From assembly GCA_949316235.1 (NCBI GenBank), contig OX438743.1, positions 16,551,771-16,615,770 on the forward strand: DNA of 64,000 nt. The letters run 5' to 3'. Of this stretch, positions 11,327 to 19,540 are shown piece by piece. This DNA is from Oegoconia quadripuncta (Eukaryota; Arthropoda; Insecta; Lepidoptera; Autostichidae). Below the pieces are notes generated by a model that worked only from the letters and a program-made list of their open reading frames with translations, was not told the origin of the DNA and did no database searches. Numbering within the stretch: the stretch's first letter is position 1; each line of letters begins with the position of its first letter. The position numbers and the translations under genes were made by a program.

Positions 11327-11470
11327 ATACAATACAAATACACTTTATTGCACAACAGAAAAGAAAATACAGTTTCAGAAAAGTGGTAAGAATAGAATTT
11401 ACAATTTGGCGACCTCATCACTACAAGCGATCTCTTCCAGGCAACCTTTGGGTATAAGGACAGTTGAAAT
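11324..11470 (-). mobile_element. LINE 3'-UTR tail inserted in a pseudogene
   Basis: On the minus strand this has AACCTGGAAGAGATCGC-like sequence (GCCTGGAAGAGATCGCTTG), then GTGATGAGGTCGCC, then TGCAATAAAGTG (polyadenylation signal) and a (TTGTA)n tail at 11324-11340. It is a 5'-truncated copy of the family at 27075 and 35300. It separates two parts of one retroelement coding remnant, so it arrived later. Confidence 0.7.
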
Positions 11471-11507
11471 AGGTTGGTTGATTGGTTAGTTGTTGGCTCT
11501 GGCGTGT

Positions 11508-11630
11508 GATCTACGCGCTGGCACGTACCTCGCTCGACGTCTTAGTCTAGCTGTTCAGCGAGGTAACGCGGCAAGTGTGTTAAGGTCCATGTCCCATCCG
11601 GGAGGTCAGAATGTCGTTCTCGTCCTTTAG
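11508..11630 (+). pseudogene. Retroelement polyprotein C-terminus, second part
   Basis: The frame 11508-11630 reads DLRAGTYLARRLSLAVQRGN then AASVLRSM and ends in TAG at 11628. The same motif (DSRAG..LAQRLS..IQRGNAAS) occurs at 43477-43545, so two independent copies of this family lie in the window. In order and strand it continues the fragment 11118-11326. Confidence 0.55.
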
Positions 11631-11715
11631 TTTAGCTTTAGTTTTATTGCTTTGTATTTAAAAAACAACTTTATTTGTACCATATTCATTGAATTCTTTT
11701 AATAAATTTGTTTAT

Positions 11716-12180
11716 CATCAAACTTCAAACTTCAAGCATTTATTTCAACGTAAGATATATGATATCATTTTTTGAATGTCAATTTATATCTACTGGAAAT
11801 AAAAAAGGTTTATTGCATTTATCTGTCAGTCGGTATGTCCAAACTACCGCTTCGGAAAGGGAAATCATCTGTGGGAAAATAATCGGCGCAAGAAACACAC
11901 AGGATCATTGTTGTCCTATTTTTTAAAATAAAATATAATAACTAATACAATTTTATAATTTTAAGTACACCAAGCGTGTTTGTCAGTCAGGTAGTCACTA
12001 ATTTTATAATAACCTTTTTTTGCTAATGTTATTTTGACATGATCTTTAAATTTTTTCTCAGTTACATTAATGATATTCTCAGGTATAAGGTTATAAAAGC
12101 GTATACAGTGTCCCACAAATGATGTATTAACTTTGCTTAGTCTGAACATAGGGGTAACCCATTTGTTCGCAGAAAGCATC
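11716..12180 (-). pseudogene. LINE 3' end: ORF2 C-terminus plus 3' UTR
   Basis: The minus-strand frame 12179-11961 encodes 72 residues with VNTSFVGHCIRFYNLIPENI and KKGYYKISDYLTDKHAW before the stop. This is the same C-terminal module as in the copies at 23490 and 36146 (GQCIRFYNKVP, KGYYKISDYL). The 3' UTR follows (TTGCGCCGATTATTTTCCC, CCGAAGCGGTAG) and ends in a TTTGAAG-type tail near 11716. This is typical of jockey/CR1-like LINE ends. The catalytic domains are absent. Confidence 0.7.
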
Positions 12181-13277
12181 TATTCTCGAACTATAAAATT
12201 GACAGCAGTGCAAGAAGACGATGATGAAGATTGAATATTTATTAACTTCAATGCATTGGAGGATTCGTTGTAGTGGTTACGTTAGCGGGATAATTACAAG
12301 CGGGAAATGCTGGTCGTCAATGGTCCAGACTGATAAACTGTTGAGCATCCAACCCAATCCATTATAGGGATTCCTCACCCATGTAACAAGCTCGGAACAG
12401 ACATAGGTACTCTTGGTCCAAATTCTTTCCGTTGGCAACTTATAGACGCCTCATCGATAGTGGCATTATAATTCAGAATTGAATAAAAAATGGCAACTGT
12501 AGACATATTAGGTTACCAAGAACTAAATCGCAATTAATTCCTACAATTGCTACGTAACTTCAACCGTTCGATAATCTATTTGCAGCTGCATAAATGCCTT
12601 TCTAATTAGAGGCTATTATATAAAATTTCTGCAATTATGTGAGTATGAACCGAATAAAGCCTTAGGCATAGATACTGCTTATTGCTGTTGTCGAATGACT
12701 TATTTTCAAGATAAGTAGGTTTTTAAGATAATAAGGTATAATAACAAGCTATGATAAAAATTGCAAAATGTACTTATTTCTTGTGGAACCATATATTTGT
12801 TGTTTTTATACAACACCCTAGAGTATATAATTTTCATAAGAAGTCAGTAGTGGATTTGACACAGAGCATTATACAGTAGAGATTAAATAATGGGTAGGTA
12901 TATACACTGCCAGAAAAAAGCGACTGCCCATAAATATTAAACTATATCTGTGTAGCTGATGTGTATGTCCCGGTTTTTGAAAGTAGAACCGCACTTCTAT
13001 GACGGCGACCAAGGAGTTATAACCGCATACCTACACGATCTTAGCAGCAGAATCAGTCGTGTAAAGTAGGTATATATATTTATAGAACATTAAAAGTAAT
13101 CTTTTTGCAACATGATACATAATATTTATGCACAATAGACAAAAATACAAGTAATTAAAAAAATTAAATTAACAGAGAATACAAAAGCACGGTTACATAC
13201 TAGAACACGTTTTCTCCTAGATTATGACAAGTTCCGTACCGTGTACGCCCACGAGACTAACAGCTTATATATACCTA
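12181..13277. other. Unique sequence, no gene
   Basis: AT-rich with no recognised coding or repeat feature. A 69-codon frame starting at 13224 runs into the Helitron end and is not a gene. Confidence 0.4.
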
Positions 13278-13988
13278 CTAGCAGCTGCCCGCGACTTCGT
13301 CCGCGTAGACTACATGAATCAACACTTTATTACTTTCCCACGGGAATACATTCAGCAGAAAAATTACCATGTAGAGTTTATCTCAAACAGGAAAAGACCC
13401 TGGGCAGATAACAGGTATGTGGAACCATGTTGATGTTTTGCCAGGTAAATGAATTAAGACATGGATCCATTAAAAGACCTTTCTATTTATTAAAGTACTT
13501 TATATTTATTAAAGTAAGTAGTTTATATTTATTAAAGTACTTCCTTATAAACAACATTTTTTGCCATGTTTGAAGGTGGTAGCAATAGAACCAAACTTTG
13601 AGGTGAACTTACACGGGAGCATGCCACATAGAACTGACCGTGAGAGAAACAGTCCTGTCGTAGGTCTACTCCGGCGAATTTGAGAGTTTGCCCCTGCGAC
13701 TTATTTATTGTCATGGCAAAGCAGACCTTTAGTGGAAACTGAAGCCTTTTGAATTCAAAGGGAAGATCATTTGGTATTAATGGAATACGCGGTACAAACA
13801 CTGTTTCTCCCTGAGCAGGTCCTGTTAAAATAGTGGCCTCTACTACGTTCCGGTGCAAAGCCTTGACTTGCAACCTAGCACCGTTACAAAGTTTGGGTGG
13901 CTTTAAATTTCTCAATAACATAACAGGTGCACCCACACGTAGTAAAAGTCTGTGATATGGCATACCCAGTGGGTTCAAAGTGTTCAAC
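13278..13988 (-). mobile_element. Helitron 3' portion with terminal CTAG
   Basis: The element is read on the minus strand. Helicase coding sequence is followed by a short 3' UTR and the terminus at 13278-13281 (CTAG on minus, next base T). It is preceded by GCGGACGAAGTCGCGGGCAG, the hairpin-like end typical of lepidopteran Helitrons. The same end appears at 33972, 45809 and 47716. The 5' part (Rep domain, 5' TC end) is missing. The left part is cut where the tandem repeat at 13989 starts. Confidence 0.8.
13532..13987 (-). pseudogene. Helitron PIF1-like helicase, C-terminal fragment
   Basis: This is the C-terminal part of the Rep/helicase protein that drives rolling-circle transposition of Helitrons. 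The 151-residue frame shows GAPVMLLRNL (residues 19-28), CNGARL (34-39), the helicase motif AMTINKSQGQTL (91-102) and FSHGQFYVACSRV (114-126), in the order seen in PIF1-family helicases. There is no ATG: the frame begins at TTG and an upstream stop (TGA about 14000) lies in the adjoining tandem repeat. It is therefore truncated at its N-terminus. The Walker A and B motifs and the Rep domain are absent, so it cannot be active. The stop codon and 3' UTR are preserved. Confidence 0.85.
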
Positions 13989-14460
13989 TCACCCTTATCT
14001 CATTCTCTAACCCCAAGGGGTTAGCTTCAAAACAAATGGCATTTTCGTAATCAACGTCCCAAAAAACCTAAATAATGACACCAATATTGACTTTTTTGGT
14101 ATCAACCCCCACCCCTATCTCAACCCTAGAGGGTTAACTTAAAATAAATGTCATTTTCATAATCAACATCCCATAAAACCTAAATAACGACACCAATATC
14201 GATTTTATGGTTTTAACCCCCACTTCACAACCCAGGGGGTTGAATTCGAAAAATTTCAAAACACGTATTAGCTTATTTGTTCCTAGGAGTACTCTTGCGA
14301 AGTTTCGATTCGAAAATAGTCGAAATGTCCAAGTTATACTGTTTCTTCATACAAACTTCCCACTCCTGTTTCACCCCCTTAAAGGGTGAATTTTGAAAAA
14401 TCCTTTCTTAGTGCTCCCCTAGACCTCGTAAAGAACCTACGTGCCAAATTTGGAAATTCT
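13989..14460 (+). repeat. Tandem ~110-bp repeat block, first copy
   Basis: Units share AACCCCAAGGGGTTAGCTTC or TAGAGGGTTAACTTAAAATA, then AAATGTCATTTTC, AATCAACGTCCC, AAACCTAAATAACGACACC and AATATCGATTTTATGG. A unique flank follows (TTCCTAGGAGTACTCTTGCG ... CTCCCCTAGACCTCGTAA). The same order recurs at 15009-15795. The family is not classified. Confidence 0.75.
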
Positions 14461-14470
14461 ATTCACCCCT

Positions 14471-14702
14471 TTGACTATGACTATGACTTTGACTAAAACT
14501 TTAACTATGACTTTGACTATGACTTCGACTATGACATTGACTACGACTTTGACTTTGACTATGACTATGACTTTGACTTTGACTATGACTATGACTTTGA
14601 CATTGACTATGACTTTGACTATGACTTTGACTATGACTTTGCCTATGACTATGACTTTGACTATGATTTTGACTATGACTTTGACATGACTTTGACTATG
14701 AA
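14471..14702 (+). repeat. Hexamer minisatellite (GACTWT)n
   Basis: About 38 tandem copies of GACTAT or GACTTT in mixed order with few substitutions. The threonine/methionine/leucine-rich open frame across it is a by-product of the repeat. Confidence 0.9.
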
Positions 14703-14705
14703 TTT

Positions 14706-15003
14706 TACTTTTCGAATTTGAGTCTTCGACTTTGAGTCTTCGACTTTGAGTCTTCGACTTTGAGCCTTCGTCTTTGAGCCTTCGATTTTAAGCCTTCGAC
14801 TTTGAGCCTTCGACTTTGAGCTTTCGACTTTGAGTCTTCGACTTTGAGTCTTCGACTTTTAGCCTTCGACTTTGAGCCTTCGACTTTCAGCCTTCGACTT
14901 TGAGCCTTCGAATTTGAGCCTTCGTCTTTGAGCCTTTGACTTTGAGCCTTCGACTTTGAGTCTTCGACTTTGAGCCTTCGACTTTGACTCTTCGACTTCG
15001 ACA
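14706..15003 (+). repeat. 14-bp minisatellite (GAGYCTTCGACTTT)n
   Basis: About 21 tandem copies of a 14-bp unit directly follow the hexamer array. The serine/lysine-rich minus-strand frame at 14705-15007 is a repeat artefact and not a gene. Confidence 0.9.
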
Positions 15004-15008
15004 CCAAT

Positions 15009-15795
15009 TTGAATTTGTGATTTTAACCCCTACCACTATCGCAACCCGTAAGGGGTTAGCTTCAAAATAAATGTCATTTTCGCAATCAACGTCCCAAAAA
15101 ACCTAAATAACGACACCAATATAGACTTTTTTGGTATCATCCCCCACCTCTATCTCACGCCTAGAGGGTTGGCTTAAAATAAATGTCATTTTCATAATCA
15201 ACATCCCAAAAAACCTAAATAACGACACCAATATCGATTTTATGGTTTCAACCCCCATTTCACACCCCAGGGGGCTGTTTTTCGAAAAATCTCAACTCAC
15301 CCTTATCGCATTCTCTAACCCCAAGGGGTTAGCTTCAAAATAAATGTCATTTTCGCAATCAACGTCCCAAAAAACCTAAATAACGACACCAATATAGACT
15401 TTTTTGGTATCATCCCCCACCCCTATCTCACCCCTAGAACGTTGGCTTAAAATAAATGTCATTTTCAAAATCAACATCCCATAAAACCTAAATAACGACA
15501 CCAATATCGATTTTATGGTTTTAACCCCCATTTCACAACCCAGGGGGTTGTTTTTCGAAAAATCTCAAAACACGTATTAGCTTATTTGTTCCTAGGAGTA
15601 CTCTTGCGAAGTTTCGAGTCGAAAATAGTCGAAATGTCCAAGTTATACTGTTTCTTCATACAAACTTCCCACCCCTGTTTCACCCCTTAAAGGGTGAATT
15701 TTGAAAAATCCTTTCTTAGTGCTCCCCTAGACCTCGTAAGGAACCTACGTGCCAAATTTGGAAACTCTAGACCCAGCGGTTTGGCCTGTGCGTTG
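15009..15795 (+). repeat. Tandem repeat block, second and third copies
   Basis: Two further ~290-bp blocks of the same order as 13989-14217 start near 15009 and 15290. The flank TTCCTAGGAGTACTCTTGCG...GACCTCGTAAGGAACC (15590-15760) repeats 14279-14450 nearly exactly. Confidence 0.8.
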
Positions 15796-15800
15796 ATATG

Positions 15801-15832
15801 TCAGTCAGTCAGTCAGTCAGTCAGTCAGTCAG
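15801..15832 (+). repeat. (TCAG)8 microsatellite
   Basis: Eight tandem TCAG units follow GGCCTGTGCGTTGATATG, ending the compound repeat region. Confidence 0.95.
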
Positions 15833-15834
15833 TT

Positions 15835-16983
15835 TCTTCCTTTATATATTTAGATATACATTTATATACCTATTTATTGATCTGTACAGTTCACAGAAAA
15901 TGTAAAAATAAATTTAATTACCTTTCTTACTTAATGTTTATCACTACATGGTTTCTTTCTTTCTTATCGTTTTGATATAGAAAAGTTATTTACCAAAGTC
16001 ATATTATTATTATCAACTTTCATAGTATTTTTTTTTTTCAAATAATTCAAAACAACGCTATCTATCGACACCACTTTGACTTATTATCCCTAGTAACTCT
16101 TTTTAATATACGAATTCGACCCGCGTGCTGGCATAGTACCATAAAACCAAACACGTTGACTATGAAGAAAAACAACCATATACGGCAACCGCTCAAGGTG
16201 CATGTCGTGACTGGACGACCGTCCATTCGTTCTGGCTTTGTTTATGGGGATGCCGGCGGCGTCTCAGTGCCCCTGTCCGGACACACCCCCATTCGTGTGC
16301 AGTGTCCATTTTCGGTATCATGAGCTCTTGACATTTAGCGTTCTCTGGTGCGGCGTTTGCTTTCTTGTTGACCGCCAACTTAAATTTGTTGACATTTTAG
16401 AGCGAGGAGTGTATGACGTTCAAAGAACGTTATTAATATATCTACTCACATAGTATAAATATCATCGTATACTCGTGTCACAATTGCATTTGCTGTGTTT
16501 CTACTATAGTAAAACTCCACGGTCTTGTTTGTATCCTCTTTATTGCGTCTTCGGCTACCAACTAACTACTAATCTTCACTACTAATCTTTTCACTCCTCT
16601 CACTACGACTGCTACCCACCGAATGCCAACACGTCACCCTCCAGTGTTGCCAGTCGGCAAGTTTAGCAAATCCCAAAATATTACGAGTTAATGTTTGTGT
16701 TAAATAGATCTATTAGGTAACAAACCTTACACTACAGAGGTGGTGTAGGTGGGTCTACAGAGGTGGTTTGATAACACTATGTGTCAGTGAGTCACTAGTC
16801 TGACACAAGATCACCAATCCGCACTGCATGATGATGATGATGATGCAGAAATATTCTTCGTAAAGGGTGTAAATGAGAAATAAGTAATAATAAGTGACCT
16901 CATCTGCACATTCGAAACACTGACTAGTCACGCACGAGCAGAAGTGTAACTGATACAGACGGCAAAGCCAAGACATTACGATG
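15835..16983. other. Unique sequence, no gene supported
   Basis: A GC-richer patch at 16180-16400 is open on both strands (16193-16378 minus, 16238-16453 plus). Neither frame shows a family signature. An (ATG)n run lies at about 16828-16845. Confidence 0.4.
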
Positions 16984-17395
16984 ACGACCGATTGGTGTAG
17001 TGGTTAGTGGCCTTGTCAGCGAAACCAACGGTTACCGTTCGACACCTGTTAGTGTGATGAATATGAACATTTATTCCAGAGTCATGGAAACTTCTACTTC
17101 GCTCAGTGGCTAAGTCTGACTGTCACAGCTTTTTCAGCTAGATCTGGGACAAATTTTTTATATGTAAATGTGTGTTTTATATATATATTTTTTATTAATT
17201 TGTAAATGTGTATTTATAAATATGTAAATTGTTTTTTGTAAATATGTACAAAATTTTTCGAGTCATGGGTGTATATATAAATATTTATTTATCTTTATCT
17301 GTTATCTAGTATCCATAGTACCTCAAGCTTTGCTTAGTTTGGGACTAGATGATTGGGGTACGTGTCCGATATATTTATTTATAAAGATGATTGCT
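16984..17395 (+). mobile_element. SINE-B interrupted by an insertion
   Basis: The head CGACCGATTGGTGTAGTGGT starts the copy. Its B-box region is degenerate (GTTACCGTTCGACACC). The SINE is split after GAGTCATGG (17079-17087) and resumes at 17260 with the same 9 bases. It then runs through TATCTAGTATCCATAGTACC and TTGGGACTAGATGATTGG to the TTTATTTATA tail. Confidence 0.7.
17088..17259. mobile_element. 172-bp insertion with 9-bp target duplication
   Basis: Uninterrupted SINE-B copies (for example 37465) have one GAGTCATGG-like site (AAGTCATGG), whereas here it flanks 172 bp. The insert begins AAACTTCTACTTCGCTCAGT, contains an A-box-like GTGGCTAAGTCTGACTG, and ends in an AT-rich tail. It may be a short SINE-like element. 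Its family is unknown. Confidence 0.55.
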
Positions 17396-17955
17396 ATTTT
17401 ATGCTTTGAGAAAGACCATCTCTAATAATAAACAAGATAGTATAATGAGGATGAATTGTATTATTTTTTGAAGAAAAACATTTGTTTTTTTCAACATTTT
17501 CATCGACACTGATATTATTACACGAAACTGATTTGAAAAGTAATTTGCAACATGACCAGCAAAGCTACCAGGAAATGTAATACAGAGTAACTTTAAGTAG
17601 TATGGTTGTTACAACTTTCCCAAGTAAACAACTGTCTAAAATTCATTTTCTAAATTGCATTTTATGAACTACATACATATTAGCAGTCGACTTCAATCAC
17701 ACCGGATGTTCAGAGTGCTCTCAAAAAAATAATTTAAAATAGGTTGGTTCTAGTCAAGAACTAACTTAAAATCACCCTATATAATGGTACAGCAGACTAA
17801 TTACAGCAACTACAACTAATTCGCGATAAAATGAGCCTAGACACCTAATGCTGCTATTTTGTAAGCACAAATTAAAGACCAAATTATATTGTAACATCAA
17901 CACCCTCTCCTAAAATTACGTTTATTTGACTCTTCATTGATCATCTTAGAGCGAC
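17396..17955. other. No gene; possible tiny SINE-A relic
   Basis: AT-rich sequence. The words GACTTCAATCACACCGGATG at about 17689 resemble the SINE-A 3' block, too short to assign firmly. Confidence 0.35.
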
Positions 17956-18239
17956 TATACAGGGCGTCCCAAAGTTATGGGACATGAAGGGGAAGTACCT
18001 TAAATATCGTAGATAGTGAATTTTGCTCAAAGAAGACTTTATGTTATTTTTAAAAGTTAGTAATTCTGCATTCATAGATTTTCTAAAAATTATTTGCTTC
18101 GGCTGGGAATCGAACCGACTCAAATGTGAAAAAAAAAACACCCTACTTTTATGATGCCAATCGAAAGAATAGCTAAAAAATAATAACTCTGCCTAAGTAA
18201 CATAGTATTTTAAAAGAAAGGAACAACATAAAATGATTG
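17956..18239 (+). repeat. Left terminal inverted repeat
   Basis: It begins CAGGGCGTCCCAAAGTTATG and ends about AAAGGAACAACATAAAATGA. It carries a chance open frame on the minus strand (17941-18141), mirrored in the right repeat. Confidence 0.85.
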
Positions 18240-18473
18240 AGTCAAATTTCAAGAAAGTTATTTATTGCCGACGACGTTCGAAAAGTAGCGATATTATCAT
18301 TCCAAAGATAGCATTGATTATTCGTAAATAAGTACCCACTTCATAAAATAGGTACTAACATAGTTTTCCTTATTATAAGTGCACGTGTAGATGAAATGAT
18401 AAAACTTGTATTTCAATACGTCCTCTGTAAGCTAGACAGAAGGCAAATTAAAAACAAAAATAAATAATTTATA

Positions 18474-18606
18474 ATTTGAAAATGGAACAGTTTATGACAG
18501 CGTTTGTTTGAATGCATACTTTTTAAGATATTTTAAAAAGAAGTGATATTTTTAAATGTTGTTCTTAAATTTGAAAATGGAACAGTATGTGCGAGCGTTT
18601 GTTTTT
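18474..18606 (+). repeat. Internal duplicated segment of the element
   Basis: TTTGAAAATGGAACAGT followed by ATG..AGCGTTTGTTT occurs twice, at about 18475-18509 and 18570-18604. It may be a subterminal repeat. Confidence 0.6.
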
Positions 18607-18671
18607 CGGATATTGATCTGTTTAGTCTCAATTCACTTACACAAGTGTTATTGTGTTAATTTATTGCGAAC

Positions 18672-18818
18672 ATGGCATATCAAGTAAGTTTTGATCTAAT
18701 GGAAGCATATTTTTTGAACGATAAAGATATCTCTAGAAGTTTGCGGTGGTATGGCGTAAAATATCCTGATAGACAAATACCGTCTCTTAATACCTACTTA
18801 ATTGACTACGGCAGTTTC
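18672..18818 (+). pseudogene. Transposase N-terminal fragment, DUF4817-like helix-turn-helix
   Basis: The frame starts MAYQVSFDLMEAYFLNDKD and holds ISRSLRWYGVKYPDRQIP (residues 21-38). This resembles the (Y/F).RYPDRQIPS signature of DUF4817 domains at the start of many insect Tc1/mariner transposases. The frame then runs into inner-element and inverted-repeat sequence with no catalytic DDE region. Family length is usually above 300 residues and about 50 remain. The start codon is the first ATG and looks native. The assignment is from pattern memory only. Confidence 0.55.
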
Positions 18819-18841
18819 ATGTATGTTTTTTATTTGATTAA

Positions 18842-19128
18842 AATGATTAATTTCACGTTGTTCCTTTCTTTTAAAATACTATGTTACTTAGGCAGAGTTA
18901 TTATTTTTTAGCTATTCTTTCGATTGGCATCATAAAAGTAGGGTGTTTTTTTTTTCACATTTGAGTCGGTTCGAGTCCCAGCCGAAGCAAATAATTTTTA
19001 GAAAATCTATGAATGCAGAATTACTAACTTTTAAAAATAACATAAAGTCTTCTTTGAGCAAAATTCACTATCTACGATATTTAAGGTACTTCCCCTTCAT
19101 GTCCCATAACTTTGGGACGCCCTGTATA
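18842..19128 (-). repeat. Right terminal inverted repeat
   Basis: Reverse complement of 17956-18239 with few differences, for example GTTGTTCCTTTC and CAAATAATTTTTAGAAAATC. It ends TTTGGGACGCCCTGTATA. Confidence 0.85.
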
Positions 19129-19477
19129 CCACATAAAAGCAAGTGTAAAACATTTTCAATGCAATTTGATATTCTGAAACTGTAAGGGTGACTTGTAAGA
19201 GAGGCAACGTACTTACTTAGTCAAAGCAATTTTCTTACGTCGACAAAGTCGTATTATTTATATTTTGCACTTACCTACTCTCCGGGAGCGGTCTTGGGTT
19301 AGATTGAAATAGATACAATAGAATATATAACGAACACCTACAATAGTATTTTTTTATCAAATGCAAGTTTCCTTGTCTTATATTATTAAATGAGAGCTGT
19401 TAGTCAAAGTCAAAAATGTTTCATTTTGTAGGTACACAAGGTTCACTTAAAATAATCAGATTTTACACTTTTTAAGC

Positions 19478-19540
19478 TAAAATAGCCTGGCATGCGAACG
19501 AGCTGGTTATGTCCATGGACGTTTATCATCAAAATAGTCT
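19478..19540 (-). mobile_element. LINE ORF2 C-terminal/3'-UTR scrap
   Basis: AAAATAGCCTGGCATGCGAA and GTTATGTCCATGGACGTTTATC match 44705-44760. This corresponds to the end of the F-type LINE frame (SDYL.DK..W then stop) on the minus strand. Confidence 0.45.

Larger units (their letters stand above)
17956..19128. mobile_element. Tc1/mariner-like element with ~280-bp inverted repeats
   Basis: The outer ends read TATACAGGGCGTCCCAAAG inward from both sides, so the target is TA. The inverted repeats extend to about 18239 and from about 18842, nearly identical throughout. The 600-bp centre keeps only a short transposase-like N-terminus (18672-18818) and a duplicated subterminal segment. With no catalytic domain it is non-autonomous. 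The TA target and CAGGG(T/C)GTCCC end fit Tc1/mariner elements. Confidence 0.8.

Noticed and set aside
14441..15007. Threonine/methionine-rich plus frame and serine/lysine-rich minus frame
   Set aside because: Both are direct readings of the hexamer and 14-mer minisatellites, with no start context or non-repetitive sequence.
15801..15832. CRISPR-like array or tandem gene signal around the TCAG and 110-bp repeats
   Set aside because: Units are directly adjacent with no unique spacers, and the context is eukaryotic.
17941..19185. Pair of nearly identical ~66-80-residue proteins on opposite strands
   Set aside because: They are the same open frame read from the two terminal inverted repeats of one transposon; it lacks any domain.
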